From a virus: a DNA stretch of 21,386 bases. The notes under the pieces are model-generated. The model worked only from the letters and a program-made list of their open reading frames with translations. It searched no databases and had not been told where the DNA came from. Shown here in pieces: positions 11,431 through 18,868 of the stretch (positions are counted from its first letter, which is position 1; every line of letters begins with the position of its first letter). Position numbers and translations under genes: made by a program. The DNA is taken from positions 1 through 21,386 of IMG/VR virus record IMGVR_UViG_3300035187_001640. One strand, written 5' to 3'.

Positions 11431-13106
11431 TTAAACTGCGCTACTACCAAGAGGAATCCATCGAAGCCACCATGCGCTACATGCAGGAGAATGATGGCAA
11501 CCCCGTCATCGTCCTGCCGACTGGCACAGGGAAGAGCCTGGTGATTGCGGAGTTCTGCCGGTTGGTTCTCGGCCAGTGGGCAGATACGAAGATTCTGGTA
11601 GTGACGCACGTTCGCGAGTTGATCAGGCAGAACTACGATGAACTGAAGAGTCTCTGGCCAGAAGCCCCGGCCGGCATCAACTCCGCCGGGTTGAACAAGC
11701 GCGAGTACGAACCTTCGATTGTGTTTTGTGGGATTCAGTCGGTGCATTCAAAGGCATCGAAGTTCGTCAAGGTCGATATCGTTTTGATTGACGAAGCGCA
11801 TCTAATTCCGCGCAAAGCCAACACGATGTATCAGAAGTTTCTGAACAACCTGAAGGTGATGAACCCGGACATGCGGGTGATTGGGTTAACTGCTACACCA
11901 TATCGGCTGGACTCGGGGCTCCTGTACGACGGCAAGGATGCGCTGTTTGATTCGGTCTCGTACGAGGCTCCGCTTTCCGACATGGTGCGCGAGGGGTTCC
12001 TGACCAAGTTGGTATCGAAGCAACCCAAGACGCAGCTGGGGGTAAGCGGGGTTGGAATGCGAGGCGGCGAGTACATCCAAGGGGAACTCGAGAAAGCCGT
12101 TGACAAGGACGACATCAACGCTGCCGTGGTGGAGGAGATTCTGGAGTACGGAAAGGACCGGCGCTCGTGGCTGATCTTCTGCTCTGGCGTGAGTCACGCC
12201 ACCCACATTGCTTCGCTGTTGGGAAAGCACAGCATCGACTGTGCGACCATCTTTGGGGACACCCCAAGGGTAGAGCGGGACGAGATCATCCGCGACTTTA
12301 AGGCCGGCAGGCTGCGGGCTATTGCATCCATGGGAGTTCTGACGACCGGGTTCAACGCCCCGAATGTGGACCTCCTTGCGGTGCTTAGACCTACCTGCTC
12401 AACCGGCTTGTACATACAGATCATGGGACGGGGGATGCGTAACTCGCCCGGCAAGACGGACTGCCTGGTGCTGGACTTTGCGGGCAACGTCGCCCGGCAC
12501 GGGCCGGTGGATAAGGTCAATCCCAAGAAGCCCCGGCGTAGCGAAGAGGGCGGCGAGGCTCCGACCAAGACATGCCCAGAATGCCATAGCATCGTTTTTG
12601 CGGGCTCCATGGAGTGTCCCGACTGTGGATATGTCTGGCCCCCTAGAGAGCCTGAGATCGCCTCTACGGCGACGACGTTGCCCATTATGAGCGTGGACGC
12701 TCCGGCCGAGTGGAAGAAGGTCAATGCGGTCTTCTATCGCCGGCACAATAAGCCGGGCAAGCCGGACTCAATGCGCGTGGAATATCGATCCGGAATGGAA
12801 GTTTTTCGGGAGTGGGTCTGCTTCGACCACAAGGGATACCCCAAAGACAAGGCAGTCAAGTGGTGGCGCAAGCGCATGAAGGGACCCGGCATCCTGCCGG
12901 CCTCGACCGCAGACGCCCTTGGTAATGCAGACGCATTACTCAAACCCACCGAGATCAAGGTTCAGAAGAATGGCCAGTACACGGAGATTACGGAGTTTCG
13001 GTTTGTGTCCGATGTGTCATCGGGAAGCGAGGGGGTTCATGTACTCCCCGCCGCCGGGGGAAACCCGACCGACCGCCAGGTTCTGCTCACTAAAGTGCGT
13101 GGATGA
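11427..13106 (+). CDS. RadD-like superfamily 2 DEAH helicase with zinc ribbon
   Basis: 559 aa starting at GTG 11427, overlapping the previous stop. The RecA-1 lobe has the Q-like RYYQEESIEATMRYM, Walker A PTGTGKS (31-37), VVTHVREL (Ia), IDEAHL (121-126) and LTATPYR (154-160). The RecA-2 lobe has WLIFCSGV, GVLTTGFNAPNVD and QIMGRGMR (331-338, motif VI). A zinc ribbon follows (C383, C386, C397, C400), as in RadD (YejH). The distal 150 residues (WKKVNAVFYRRHNKPGKP onward, with WWRKRM) form an extra domain of unknown role. It likely unwinds branched DNA during recombination. Its last 137 nt overlap the DUF6511 gene in another frame. Confidence 0.88.
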   Translation: MIKLRYYQEESIEATMRYMQENDGNPVIVLPTGTGKSLVIAEFCRLVLGQWADTKILVVTHVRELIRQNYDELKSLWPEAPAGINSAGLNKREYEPSIVFCGIQSVHSKASKFVKVDIVLIDEAHLIPRKANTMYQKFLNNLKVMNPDMRVIGLTATPYRLDSGLLYDGKDALFDSVSYEAPLSDMVREGFLTKLVSKQPKTQLGVSGVGMRGGEYIQGELEKAVDKDDINAAVVEEILEYGKDRRSWLIFCSGVSHATHIASLLGKHSIDCATIFGDTPRVERDEIIRDFKAGRLRAIASMGVLTTGFNAPNVDLLAVLRPTCSTGLYIQIMGRGMRNSPGKTDCLVLDFAGNVARHGPVDKVNPKKPRRSEEGGEAPTKTCPECHSIVFAGSMECPDCGYVWPPREPEIASTATTLPIMSVDAPAEWKKVNAVFYRRHNKPGKPDSMRVEYRSGMEVFREWVCFDHKGYPKDKAVKWWRKRMKGPGILPASTADALGNADALLKPTEIKVQKNGQYTEITEFRFVSDVSSGSEGVHVLPAAGGNPTDRQVLLTKVRG

Positions 13107-13314
13107 TTACATGATCGACAAGTCACCAAACGAACAGGCCGCTATCAACGATGCCGCCGCTGCCGGTGGTTACTTCATCGAGGCTATCGGGGTGTACAAC
13201 TTCCTCGAGTTCACGCCTACTCAATACGATGAGTTAATTGAAGCGATCATCACAGCGTACGTGGATTCGCTTCAGACTCAGAAGGCTGAGTCCGAGGGGG
13301 TTCGTTTCCCCTAA
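12970..13314 (+). CDS. DUF6511-like zinc protein overlapping the helicase 3' end
   Basis: 114 aa from ATG 12970. In-frame ATG 12925 and TTG 12919 lie further upstream; a later start would lose the first cysteine pair. The zinc site is C13-x2-C16 ... C39-x3-C43 (GLCPMCHREARGFMY, then RFCSLKCVDD), followed by DKSPNEQAAINDAAAAGGYF and a helical C-terminus (YDELIEAIITAYVDSL). The RGF-Y/W, RFCSxxC, TPNE and GGYxxE pattern is that of DUF6511, a small phage family of unknown role. The first 46 codons share DNA with the helicase in another frame. The 3' end also overlaps a convergent minus-strand gene. Confidence 0.8.
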   Translation: MASTRRLRSFGLCPMCHREARGFMYSPPPGETRPTARFCSLKCVDDYMIDKSPNEQAAINDAAAAGGYFIEAIGVYNFLEFTPTQYDELIEAIITAYVDSLQTQKAESEGVRFP

Positions 13315-13444
13315 CGAACCCTTCCCCTTTGCAACGCTCTTCGTTGAACTTGACTTCCATGAAGCCGGAGTATTTTCCGTTTGAGCACCACCCCTCGTCC
13401 TCGTAAGTCTTGATGAAGTGCTTGCACTGCGGGCAGCGGTTCAT
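13250..13444 (-). CDS. Small four-cysteine protein, 64 aa
   Basis: ATG 13444 was chosen because it overlaps the metallophosphoesterase stop (ATGA on the minus strand). Cysteines C4, C7, C20 and C38 (NRCPQCKHFIKT, GWCSNGK, ERCKGEGF) form a compact putative zinc-binding site of a type seen in many unnamed small phage proteins. The polar C-terminal 20 residues (EPPRTQPSESEANPRTL) lie over the end of the convergent DUF6511 gene for 65 nt and are probably unconserved. It is the last gene of the long minus-strand unit. Function unknown. Confidence 0.68.
   Translation of the reverse strand: MNRCPQCKHFIKTYEDEGWCSNGKYSGFMEVKFNEERCKGEGFVRGNEPPRTQPSESEANPRTL
13275..13323 (+). terminator. Tandem hairpins at the convergent gene ends, candidate terminator
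   Basis: Hairpin 1: GACTCAG (13275-13281), loop AAGG, CTGAGTC (13286-13292). Hairpin 2: GGGTTCGTT (13298-13306), loop TCCCCT, AACGAACCC (13313-13321), followed by TTCCCCTTT. Both stems are perfect. Hairpin 2 straddles the DUF6511 stop codon (13312-13314). Only a weak, C-interrupted pyrimidine tail follows on the plus strand and none on the minus strand. It may end or slow plus-strand transcription, or protect the 3' end, but an efficient intrinsic terminator is not assured. Both hairpins also lie in the coding end of the minus-strand gene. Confidence 0.5.
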
Positions 13445-14436
13445 ACTTCCTTGCCCCGGAACCATGCTTTGCCGTGCTCCACAACGCACAGCTCAGGCTG
13501 AAGCATCTTGCCGTCCTTGAAGGTAATGACGGCAAACCCCGCCGCCCAGTTGACGGGCCCGGCTTCGGCGTAGTTGAACTGCGGGCCGTATGGGTCCGCA
13601 AGGGTGCCCGTATCTACACCGTATCTACGTCCACGGTAATCCGCCCATGGCGTTACCTGAAGCTTGTGAAGGTGCCCGTGCACGTAAGAGACGCCAGCCT
13701 TTAGGGTGCTGTTGTAAGAGGCGTGTATCCCACCGGATACAGGGCGGTGACGGATCGTAAGCCACCCGTCTTCTCCCCTATTCAGGTGCAAGCACCAGCC
13801 CGCTCGCCATCGAGGCAGATAGTCAAGCAGGGTAGTTCCGGTCATTTCTTCAAACTCGCCAATCCGGCCAGACAGGTAGTTCTCAAAGCGAGCATCGTGA
13901 TTGCCAATCGTCCTGATGAGCTTCGCATTACCCGCAGCACGCTCAATCTCCGCGCACCGGTCTTGCACGGCATGGATCTCTTCTTTCAGTTCAGGCTGCT
14001 TTTCCCACATGATCCGGGCATGCCGGCTGATGCGGGCACCGTCCAAGATGTCGCCATTCAGCACGATCATTTTTGGACTAAGTTTCTTGGCTAATCTGCA
14101 GAACGCTTCATGCGCTGGGCTCACGATGCCGGGCCAGTAGTGCGCATCCGAGGCAATCATTACTACGCCGTCTTCCAGCGTATCGAGCATCTCTGACTCG
14201 TAGCGCCTGGCTCTGTCCTCGGCAGTCTTGGACGCTCTGTTTCCCTTCAAAGTTTTATCACTTTGAGAGTTGTTCTTGTTAACTGTGGGAAGCGCAATCC
14301 CGTATTTGATTTCAAGATTGCGGCGCCGAGACATCATCGACCTTTGAGATAAGCCTAGTTCTTTTGCTATTTCATTAGGCTTTTTAAGTCTGATCCAAGT
14401 TGATATGAACTCTTCGTCAGATATTCTCTTTGGCAC
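13441..14436 (-). CDS. HTH-containing calcineurin-like metallophosphoesterase
   Basis: 331 aa starting at GTG 14436 after AAGGTGG on the minus strand. Residues 1-45 are an HTH (ISDEEFISTWIRLKKPNEIA, then KELGLSQRSMMSRRRNLE), followed by a polar linker to about 75. The phosphoesterase core shows the five family blocks: ASDAHYW (95-101), LNGDILDGA (126-134), GNHDARFE (178-185), RHRP (229-232) and VHGHLHK (252-258). These supply the two-metal site used to cleave phosphomonoesters or diesters. HTH plus metallophosphoesterase fusions occur in phages, and DNA-targeted nuclease or phosphatase activity is possible. It lies downstream of the virion-type genes and overlaps its small upstream neighbour by 20 nt. 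Confidence 0.88.
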   Translation of the reverse strand: MPKRISDEEFISTWIRLKKPNEIAKELGLSQRSMMSRRRNLEIKYGIALPTVNKNNSQSDKTLKGNRASKTAEDRARRYESEMLDTLEDGVVMIASDAHYWPGIVSPAHEAFCRLAKKLSPKMIVLNGDILDGARISRHARIMWEKQPELKEEIHAVQDRCAEIERAAGNAKLIRTIGNHDARFENYLSGRIGEFEEMTGTTLLDYLPRWRAGWCLHLNRGEDGWLTIRHRPVSGGIHASYNSTLKAGVSYVHGHLHKLQVTPWADYRGRRYGVDTGTLADPYGPQFNYAEAGPVNWAAGFAVITFKDGKMLQPELCVVEHGKAWFRGKEV

Positions 14437-14644
14437 GATCCACCTTTATTCCAAGTTCTTTACGGCGCTTGTCGGTGGCCTTGTCATCTCGGGTGGCTCT
14501 CCACTCCAAGTGCCCATCGACCATCCGGAACTCTTCCTTGTGAACCAAAGCGCAGTCGCAACACTCCGTGTGCGTATACCCACGGACGCGATACCACTTG
14601 CCGTCCTCAATCTGGACAGGAGTGTACTTGTCCTTCTTTTTCAT
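14417..14644 (-). CDS. Small Cys/His-rich phage protein, 75 aa
   Basis: ATG 14644 begins a basic protein (MKKKDKYTPV) with the core WYRVRGYTHTECCDCALVH (residues 17-35), then FRMVDGHLEWRATRDDKATD. C28, C29, C31 with H25 and H35 could coordinate a metal. The core resembles small unnamed phage proteins with a CCDC-x-LVH motif. An AGGTAG about 13 nt upstream is a weak ribosome-binding site, so translation may depend on the upstream gene, whose stop is 10 nt away. The gene is followed by the metallophosphoesterase with a 20-nt overlap. Function unknown. Confidence 0.72.
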   Translation of the reverse strand: MKKKDKYTPVQIEDGKWYRVRGYTHTECCDCALVHKEEFRMVDGHLEWRATRDDKATDKRRKELGIKVDRAKENI

Positions 14645-14654
14645 GGACTTGACT

Positions 14655-17600
14655 CTACCTGCTTGCGTACTTCCTTAGCAAGAGTTCTTCAGCAAGAGTA
14701 TATCCACCACGAGCCTTTTTGATCCTTTGAGCTTCCATTTGATGAAGCTTTTCGGCGTAGGCACTGGACTCTTTTGGGGTGCTAAAGACACCAAGATGTT
14801 TCCCGGTTTTTAAGTAATGGTCGATGGCTTCTTTATCCGAAACCACACGCCCGTTAACTACCGTTGGTATCAGGACTTCCTTTCCATTGATGTTAACGCC
14901 CATGGATCTTACGGTGCTGTAAGTTCCATCCGCGTTACGAACTGCTGGCAATTTTGAGACATCAATGTTGCCGGGTTCAACCAAGCCGCCCTGAGCCTTT
15001 CCCTCGGGAAACTTAACTCCCAGTTCCTCCAAAACCCGTAGTTCATCACGACTTAATGACTTCTTTATTGCATCAGTCATGAAGGCATCAGGTTTTTCCT
15101 GCATAGCATCCTGACGCGCCTTGGTGTTTGTCTCGGACAGAAGCTTCTTCAGGATCAAACGCTTTTGATGATTGGTCATCTGAGCGTACTGCGGGTCCTG
15201 CACAAACTTAGAGATCACCTCGTTGATGATCGGAGCCGACTTCGATGCAATCAATCGATCCGCAGCCGGGTCGCCCGTACGCTTGAAGATTTCAAACTCT
15301 TTGATCTGAAGCCGGTCCATTTCTTTCTCGGCTTCGTTCTTTGGCGAGATCTGGGTCACACCCGTAACCTGGCGCATACCCGGAGCTTCACGCACCCGAG
15401 GCTGCGGGTTTGTATACGAGAACGACTCTGGTAGTTCACGACCAGCAACCGGAAGCTTGGATGTAATCGGACCCGTTAGCGGCTCCTCGGTAACCCGGCG
15501 AACCTTAGCTTCTTCTGGCTCGAACTCCGCCATGACATCGCGGATCTGCTGGAACGGAATGAAGAATGTACCGGCGTACTCACCAGCCATCTTCGCCAAG
15601 AAGTCTTCGGCTTTCTTTGCACCAACCTCCGGGTCTTCTCGCAACGTGCCAAGCAAGCCGTCAACCAACTGCAAGCCGGTCTTATCAGATCCGATGCCAG
15701 CAACAGCCTCGGTAATATCCGCACCCTTCAGATCGTACAGCGTGCCATCAAGGTTTCGCTTGATGACATCCCCAACAAACAGATACGCAGAGAACGGAGC
15801 ATACGGGCGCATGTCGATGGTCTTGCCATCCTCGCCCTTTAGCTCGTACCACTTCTCGCCTGCGTACTCAGAGTCTCGCAGCGCATAAGCGCCATACAAA
15901 AGACCGGAGCCAGCGAGTGATTTAGACAGCAGCTTGGTATCACCGCCTTTAAGTGCAGCGCGTTCGTTCTTGCTGAGCAAATGCAGCGGACCGAGCGGAC
16001 TGTACTCCGTCATGAACCGCATCGAGTTAACCAAGAATCGCGGGAACGGAATGGCTACCGTTGCAAGCGGAAGGTTATCAATTGCAGTGACGACAGCCTG
16101 CTCGGCTTTAGTCTTCGGTGCATTGGAGAAAGTAAACTCCATCGCATCCGCAACGCCGCGCTGCACGATGTCCTCGGGAATATCACCCATGCGACCCGAC
16201 TTCATCACTTCGTGGAAGTCGAGTCCGCGAGCCTTCATGCCACGCTCAACCGAATCCGCAAAGACGGCGCTACGCATCACGCTATCTTGGAATCGGTTGA
16301 AGATGTTGAGCGCATACACGCCCTTCTCGGCTGCGCCTAGGATGTCGCTTCCTTTTCCGCCGAGTGCAACGCCAGCGTTGTACTGGCGGAACATCTCATC
16401 GTATTCCTTGGGGCGAACTTCCAAGATTTGCTTGGTGAGATCGTACGACTGCTTCGGATTCAAAAGACTGAGAACCTGACCGAAGGCATCACCCGCTGTC
16501 GTCAGCGGCATCTCCGGGTTAACCCGACCCGTAGCCTTCTGGATTCCAAAGTCAATCAGCTTCGTACCGGTATCAAGTATGGATCGCCCCACGCCAACGG
16601 TTGCGTTACGCACCGCTGTTGAAAGCTGGGACACCATCAATCCACGACGCATATCTTCTATGCGTCTGAAGATCCCGCGATCATCAATGATTCCACCCGC
16701 AGCCTGAGTGTTGATGCCATCGACCGCATCTTCTGCTTCGCGCGTGAACTTTCTAAAGTCACTCAGAATCTGCAACGTACGACCGGCCTGCGAGACTTCC
16801 TGAACGTAAGACTGCGAGAACTCTTCTGGCGTCAGGTTGTTCTTCTTCAAGATGTCTACATAGACATCGGGTCTCAAGCGACCTGACTGAAGAAGATTGG
16901 CAACCTGCAAGAACGGCGGGATGCTGGGGTCGATCTTGACCTCGCCAGTCTCCAGCAATTCCTTTGCTGCATTCGTGATGTTGCGCTGCGCAGCGACCGT
17001 GGGCGCTACGCGCTCGCCCGTCTTTACACCGGGGATGACGTTCTCGGGCAGATCACGCGCTGCAATACGCGCAGCTTCTAACTCTGGATCTGCCGACAGT
17101 TCAACCTCAGACTTAACAACTTGCGTGTTGACTTGATCTGCCGACTTCACAATCGGCAAGTCTTTAGCCTTAGGTTTGCGTCCGCGCTTTGGCTTACCGA
17201 CAACTTCCGGCACTGTAGTTGGCGGAGCAGGTGGAGCCGGTGGTTCTGGCGTAACCGCAGGCGGAACATCAGGCGCGCGCTTAGCGCGACCAACCAAAGT
17301 CTTTGCAGCAACGGCTCCGGGGATGACTACCTCGGGACCGAGAACATCTTGTGCAATCGTGCCGGCAACTTCGGAGCCGGTGACTTTTTTGACGCCCTTA
17401 CCAATTAGTTCAGACGGAACAGACAGGACTTCCGCAGCAGGGCGGATAGTTTCCATACCGAGCTTGCCCATCTGGGTGCGCGGTTCGTACGTCATCTTCT
17501 GCTGCGTTTCGCGAATAGCCTTCGCAGCTTCAGGGTCAGACTCGCCCGTTGCTAATCCATAAAGACCGCGAGCATACGACGGAAGCAAACTGGCTACGCC

Positions 17601-17918
17601 CGTTAGCATAGACAGCGCAGGCTCGGTCACGAGAGAAGTCAGACTGAGCGGAGCTGGCTCTTTGCGCGACGGAGCCGGAGCCGCTTCTGGCTCTGGCTTC
17701 GGAGCAATAGTCGGACGCGCAGGCGGAGCCGTTCGTTGCTCACGCATAAAGTCTACGCGCGCAGGCGGAGCAGAAACTTCTGGCTTCTTAAGCTCCGGCT
17801 TTGAAGCGCCGTACTTAGACTTCAGAACGTAGGCTTCTGCATCCGCTTGGGTTGCCCCTTCGGGTGCAGGAACATTCCATTTCTTTCCGTCCGGACCGAT
17901 GACCGTAAAAGTTGGCAT
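14655..17918 (-). CDS. Large phage virion-type protein, 1087 aa (probable internal or ejection protein)
   Basis: ATG 17918 has GAGGA 7 nt upstream. The N-terminus (residues 1-38: FTVIGPDGKKWNVPAPEGAT) resembles a short domain found at the start of many phage internal virion proteins. A long Pro/Ala/Lys-rich low-complexity region follows to about 260. The middle (about 270-860) is helical, with hydrophobic patches such as LTSLVTEPALSMLTGVASLL and LPLATVAIPFPRFLVNSM. The C-terminal module (from about residue 984: NIDVSKLPAVRNADGTYSTV, then GKEVLIPTVVNGRVVSDKEA) recurs at the ends of varied phage virion proteins. A role in the DNA ejection apparatus is inferred. No lytic catalytic motif is visible. 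Confidence 0.72.
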   Translation of the reverse strand: MPTFTVIGPDGKKWNVPAPEGATQADAEAYVLKSKYGASKPELKKPEVSAPPARVDFMREQRTAPPARPTIAPKPEPEAAPAPSRKEPAPLSLTSLVTEPALSMLTGVASLLPSYARGLYGLATGESDPEAAKAIRETQQKMTYEPRTQMGKLGMETIRPAAEVLSVPSELIGKGVKKVTGSEVAGTIAQDVLGPEVVIPGAVAAKTLVGRAKRAPDVPPAVTPEPPAPPAPPTTVPEVVGKPKRGRKPKAKDLPIVKSADQVNTQVVKSEVELSADPELEAARIAARDLPENVIPGVKTGERVAPTVAAQRNITNAAKELLETGEVKIDPSIPPFLQVANLLQSGRLRPDVYVDILKKNNLTPEEFSQSYVQEVSQAGRTLQILSDFRKFTREAEDAVDGINTQAAGGIIDDRGIFRRIEDMRRGLMVSQLSTAVRNATVGVGRSILDTGTKLIDFGIQKATGRVNPEMPLTTAGDAFGQVLSLLNPKQSYDLTKQILEVRPKEYDEMFRQYNAGVALGGKGSDILGAAEKGVYALNIFNRFQDSVMRSAVFADSVERGMKARGLDFHEVMKSGRMGDIPEDIVQRGVADAMEFTFSNAPKTKAEQAVVTAIDNLPLATVAIPFPRFLVNSMRFMTEYSPLGPLHLLSKNERAALKGGDTKLLSKSLAGSGLLYGAYALRDSEYAGEKWYELKGEDGKTIDMRPYAPFSAYLFVGDVIKRNLDGTLYDLKGADITEAVAGIGSDKTGLQLVDGLLGTLREDPEVGAKKAEDFLAKMAGEYAGTFFIPFQQIRDVMAEFEPEEAKVRRVTEEPLTGPITSKLPVAGRELPESFSYTNPQPRVREAPGMRQVTGVTQISPKNEAEKEMDRLQIKEFEIFKRTGDPAADRLIASKSAPIINEVISKFVQDPQYAQMTNHQKRLILKKLLSETNTKARQDAMQEKPDAFMTDAIKKSLSRDELRVLEELGVKFPEGKAQGGLVEPGNIDVSKLPAVRNADGTYSTVRSMGVNINGKEVLIPTVVNGRVVSDKEAIDHYLKTGKHLGVFSTPKESSAYAEKLHQMEAQRIKKARGGYTLAEELLLRKYASR

Positions 17919-17929
17919 CGTAATCCTCG

Positions 17930-18865
17930 TTACTGGCCTGCTTGACGTTGAATCAGAATGTCGAGAATGCTTGTGTTTCTCTTCTGCTGATCTTCATACA
18001 TCTGAAGTTCGCGGAGTTCTTCAGGTGTCGCCGTTCCTTTATCTCGCTTGATTGCGATCTGTGCCATGCGCGTAATCAGCGCAGGTTTAGGAGGGGCAGG
18101 CGGAGTACGCCCTGGATATTTTAACTCCATGAATTTTTGATAGGCTTGCTCTGGAGAAAGATTTGGGAATCGAGCCATTGCATCCCTTTTATTTCTTTCT
18201 TCCACAGGATCTTTTGGTTTTCTCATAGCGACAAGTCTTCGAAGCTCAAGAACTCGCTTTCTGTAATCCGCCAGCGATTCCGCAGCTTGACGTTTCTCTT
18301 CACTTGCTGACTTGCGCATCAAGATATCAACAGCAAGCTCTTGAGCTGTTTGTCTACGCTTCTCGTTTTCCTGCTCGGTCTTGCGAATCAACTCCGCAGA
18401 ACGGCGCATGGTTCCCGCACCCAAGATGTCAGCGATGCTGAGTTTCTTGGATGCTTCGAGATTAGCCTTCGCCTTATCAAGCAGCGCCAGCAGATCATCT
18501 TCATACTTGTTCTTGCTAGAGACAGCCGGAACGTCAGTCAATCCAGCATCAATCTCTTCCTCGGCGGAAAGTTCTTCCTCGGAAACTTCAGGCTCAAGAG
18601 CAGGCATATCCTCCTCTTCGTCCTCTTCGAACTCAACGAGTTGACCCTTGTCTGGAGAAATCTCCTCTTCCTCCATCTCGTCTTCAAGCTCAATGGGTTC
18701 GCCCCACCCAGGCTGCGAACTTGCAGCAGGTCTTGCTGATTGAACAGGCTTGGCTTTACCACCCAAGATGTAGTCCGAGTACATGCGAACCATGTCCTTC
18801 TTCAAGACATCTCGCGGATCTTCAAGACCCAGCCCCGGAATAATGTTAGCTCTCTTAACCGCCAT
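17930..18865 (-). CDS. Acidic coiled-coil virion-module protein, 311 aa
   Basis: ATG 18865 lies 3 nt after the stop of the 465-aa gene. The N-terminus (VKRANIIPGLGLEDPRDVLK) is followed by a strongly acidic stretch about 57-110 (EDEMEEEEIS and FEEDEEEDMPALE). A long, charged, probably coiled-coil region runs from about 120 to 225 (RKTEQENEKRRQTAQELAVD). A Pro-rich segment then leads to a C-terminal helix. No enzyme motif, signal peptide or membrane segment is seen. Its place between two virion-type genes suggests a structural, scaffold-like or ejected protein. The family is not recognised, so the function is inferred from context only. Confidence 0.62.
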   Translation of the reverse strand: MAVKRANIIPGLGLEDPRDVLKKDMVRMYSDYILGGKAKPVQSARPAASSQPGWGEPIELEDEMEEEEISPDKGQLVEFEEDEEEDMPALEPEVSEEELSAEEEIDAGLTDVPAVSSKNKYEDDLLALLDKAKANLEASKKLSIADILGAGTMRRSAELIRKTEQENEKRRQTAQELAVDILMRKSASEEKRQAAESLADYRKRVLELRRLVAMRKPKDPVEERNKRDAMARFPNLSPEQAYQKFMELKYPGRTPPAPPKPALITRMAQIAIKRDKGTATPEELRELQMYEDQQKRNTSILDILIQRQAGQ

Positions 18866-18868
18866 GGG

